Origin: Pirellulales bacterium
GTDB lineage: Bacteria; Planctomycetota; Planctomycetia; Pirellulales; Thermoguttaceae
Direction: 5' to 3'
DNA: 5,141 nt
NCBI GenBank assembly: GCA_030617125.1
Contig: JAUWWA010000178.1
Coordinates: 1 to 5,141, forward strand
Shown: piece by piece, positions 4,749 to 5,141 of the stretch
How the letters are laid out: each line of letters opens with the position of its first letter
Numbering within the stretch: position 1 is the first letter of the stretch
Notes under the pieces: model-generated
What the model was told of the DNA's origin: nothing
The model's input: only the letters and a program-made list of their open reading frames with translations
Database searches by the model: none
Translations under genes and position numbers: made by a program

Positions 4749-5141
4749 GACCGCCACTTTAACAACGGCCTTGTGAATCGGACCCCGACCTGCCAGCGGG
4801 GCGTGTGCGTCTTCGGGATAGAAGATAGCAAAGGCGCCGGGCGAAACCGCCAGCCACGTTGCTGGCCGGTCCAGGAACAACTCCACGTCTTTCTCCGCAT
4901 CGTACGGCGACGAGACTCGCCGGCAATCTGAAATCGGCAACCAACCGATGCAGTCCTCTGCGCTGATCACAAACTGGATATCAATGTAGCGGCGATGCGC
5001 TTCCAACAGCGATTTCTCGGGCCCCCGCCCTTGACCGCGCGACACGATCGCAAAGAGGCGTTTGCCGGCGGCTTCGCATTCCTGCGTCGTGCGGACGTGG
5101 CCCAACTGCCGGATGGGCGACACGAAATCGACGGCGAACGC
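4740..5141 (-). CDS. YhcH/YjgK/YiaL family (DUF386) protein, 5' partial
   Basis: A member of the YhcH/YjgK/YiaL family (also found as EbgC, the beta subunit of evolved beta-galactosidase), a cupin-like double-stranded beta-helix fold linked to sugar catabolism. The 133 visible residues run off the window; full members have about 150, so roughly 15-25 N-terminal residues are missing. The frame is open through base 5141 and reads AFAVDF before the GTG at 5123, matching the family's pre-strand region, so that GTG is unlikely to be the start. Counting from the edge, the hallmarks are GKRLFAIVS (26-34), EAHRRYIDIQFVISAEDCIGW (47-67), FLDRPATWLAVSPGAFAIFYPEDAHAP (89-115) and the terminal strand HKAVVKVAVDG (123-133). 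The Glu and His residues in the second and third blocks are the likely metal ligands. It converges on the SLOG gene and has no visible operon partner; the substrate is unknown. Confidence 0.9.
   Translation of the reverse strand, partial: AFAVDFVSPIRQLGHVRTTQECEAAGKRLFAIVSRGQGRGPEKSLLEAHRRYIDIQFVISAEDCIGWLPISDCRRVSSPYDAEKDVELFLDRPATWLAVSPGAFAIFYPEDAHAPLAGRGPIHKAVVKVAVDG

Overview
The window looks like a chromosomal stretch from a planctomycete, most likely of the Pirellulales type. This is an inference from gene content and protein style: high-GC genes separated by long, repeat-bearing intergenic gaps; an MraZ whose first DNA-binding motif reads DQKLR; and an mraZ-rsmH pair followed by a membrane-anchored LysM protein instead of ftsL/ftsI. 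No rRNA, tRNA, CRISPR array, insertion sequence or phage gene is visible.

Layout, left to right. (1) 1-673: the C-terminal part of a GT-B (family 4) glycosyltransferase, cut by the window edge. (2) 674-854: a control region with a possible sigma-70-like promoter and, next to the mraZ start, an evenly phased row of TGGGG boxes matching the MraZ autoregulatory operator known from E. coli. (3) 855-1322: mraZ. (4) 1323-1694: a 372-bp gap with several inverted repeats, including a perfect 10-bp stem, and one doubtful small ORF that overlaps the next start codon. (5) 1695-2579: rsmH (mraW), the 16S rRNA C1402 N4-methyltransferase. (6) 2580-2672: a short gap with a 17-nt-period tandem repeat and a strong ribosome binding site. 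(7) 2673-3938: a membrane-anchored protein with two C-terminal LysM domains. (8) 3939-4186: a repeat-rich gap whose heptamer array runs to six bases before the next start. (9) 4187-4657: a small YpsA-like SLOG (putative molybdenum carrier family) protein. (10) 4740-5141, minus strand: a YhcH/YjgK/YiaL family protein, convergent with the previous gene and cut at its N-terminus by the window edge.

Genes 3, 5 and 7 read as the remnant of a division and cell wall (dcw) cluster. mraZ is likely self-regulated through the TGGGG boxes, rsmH follows on the same strand, and the LysM protein sits in the slot where other bacteria keep ftsL and ftsI. The glycosyltransferase, SLOG and YhcH-like genes have no evident functional link to this block.

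I found no clearly new multi-gene system. The points most worth a second look are the phased MraZ boxes, the structured mraZ-rsmH gap, and the heptamer repeats before the SLOG gene.
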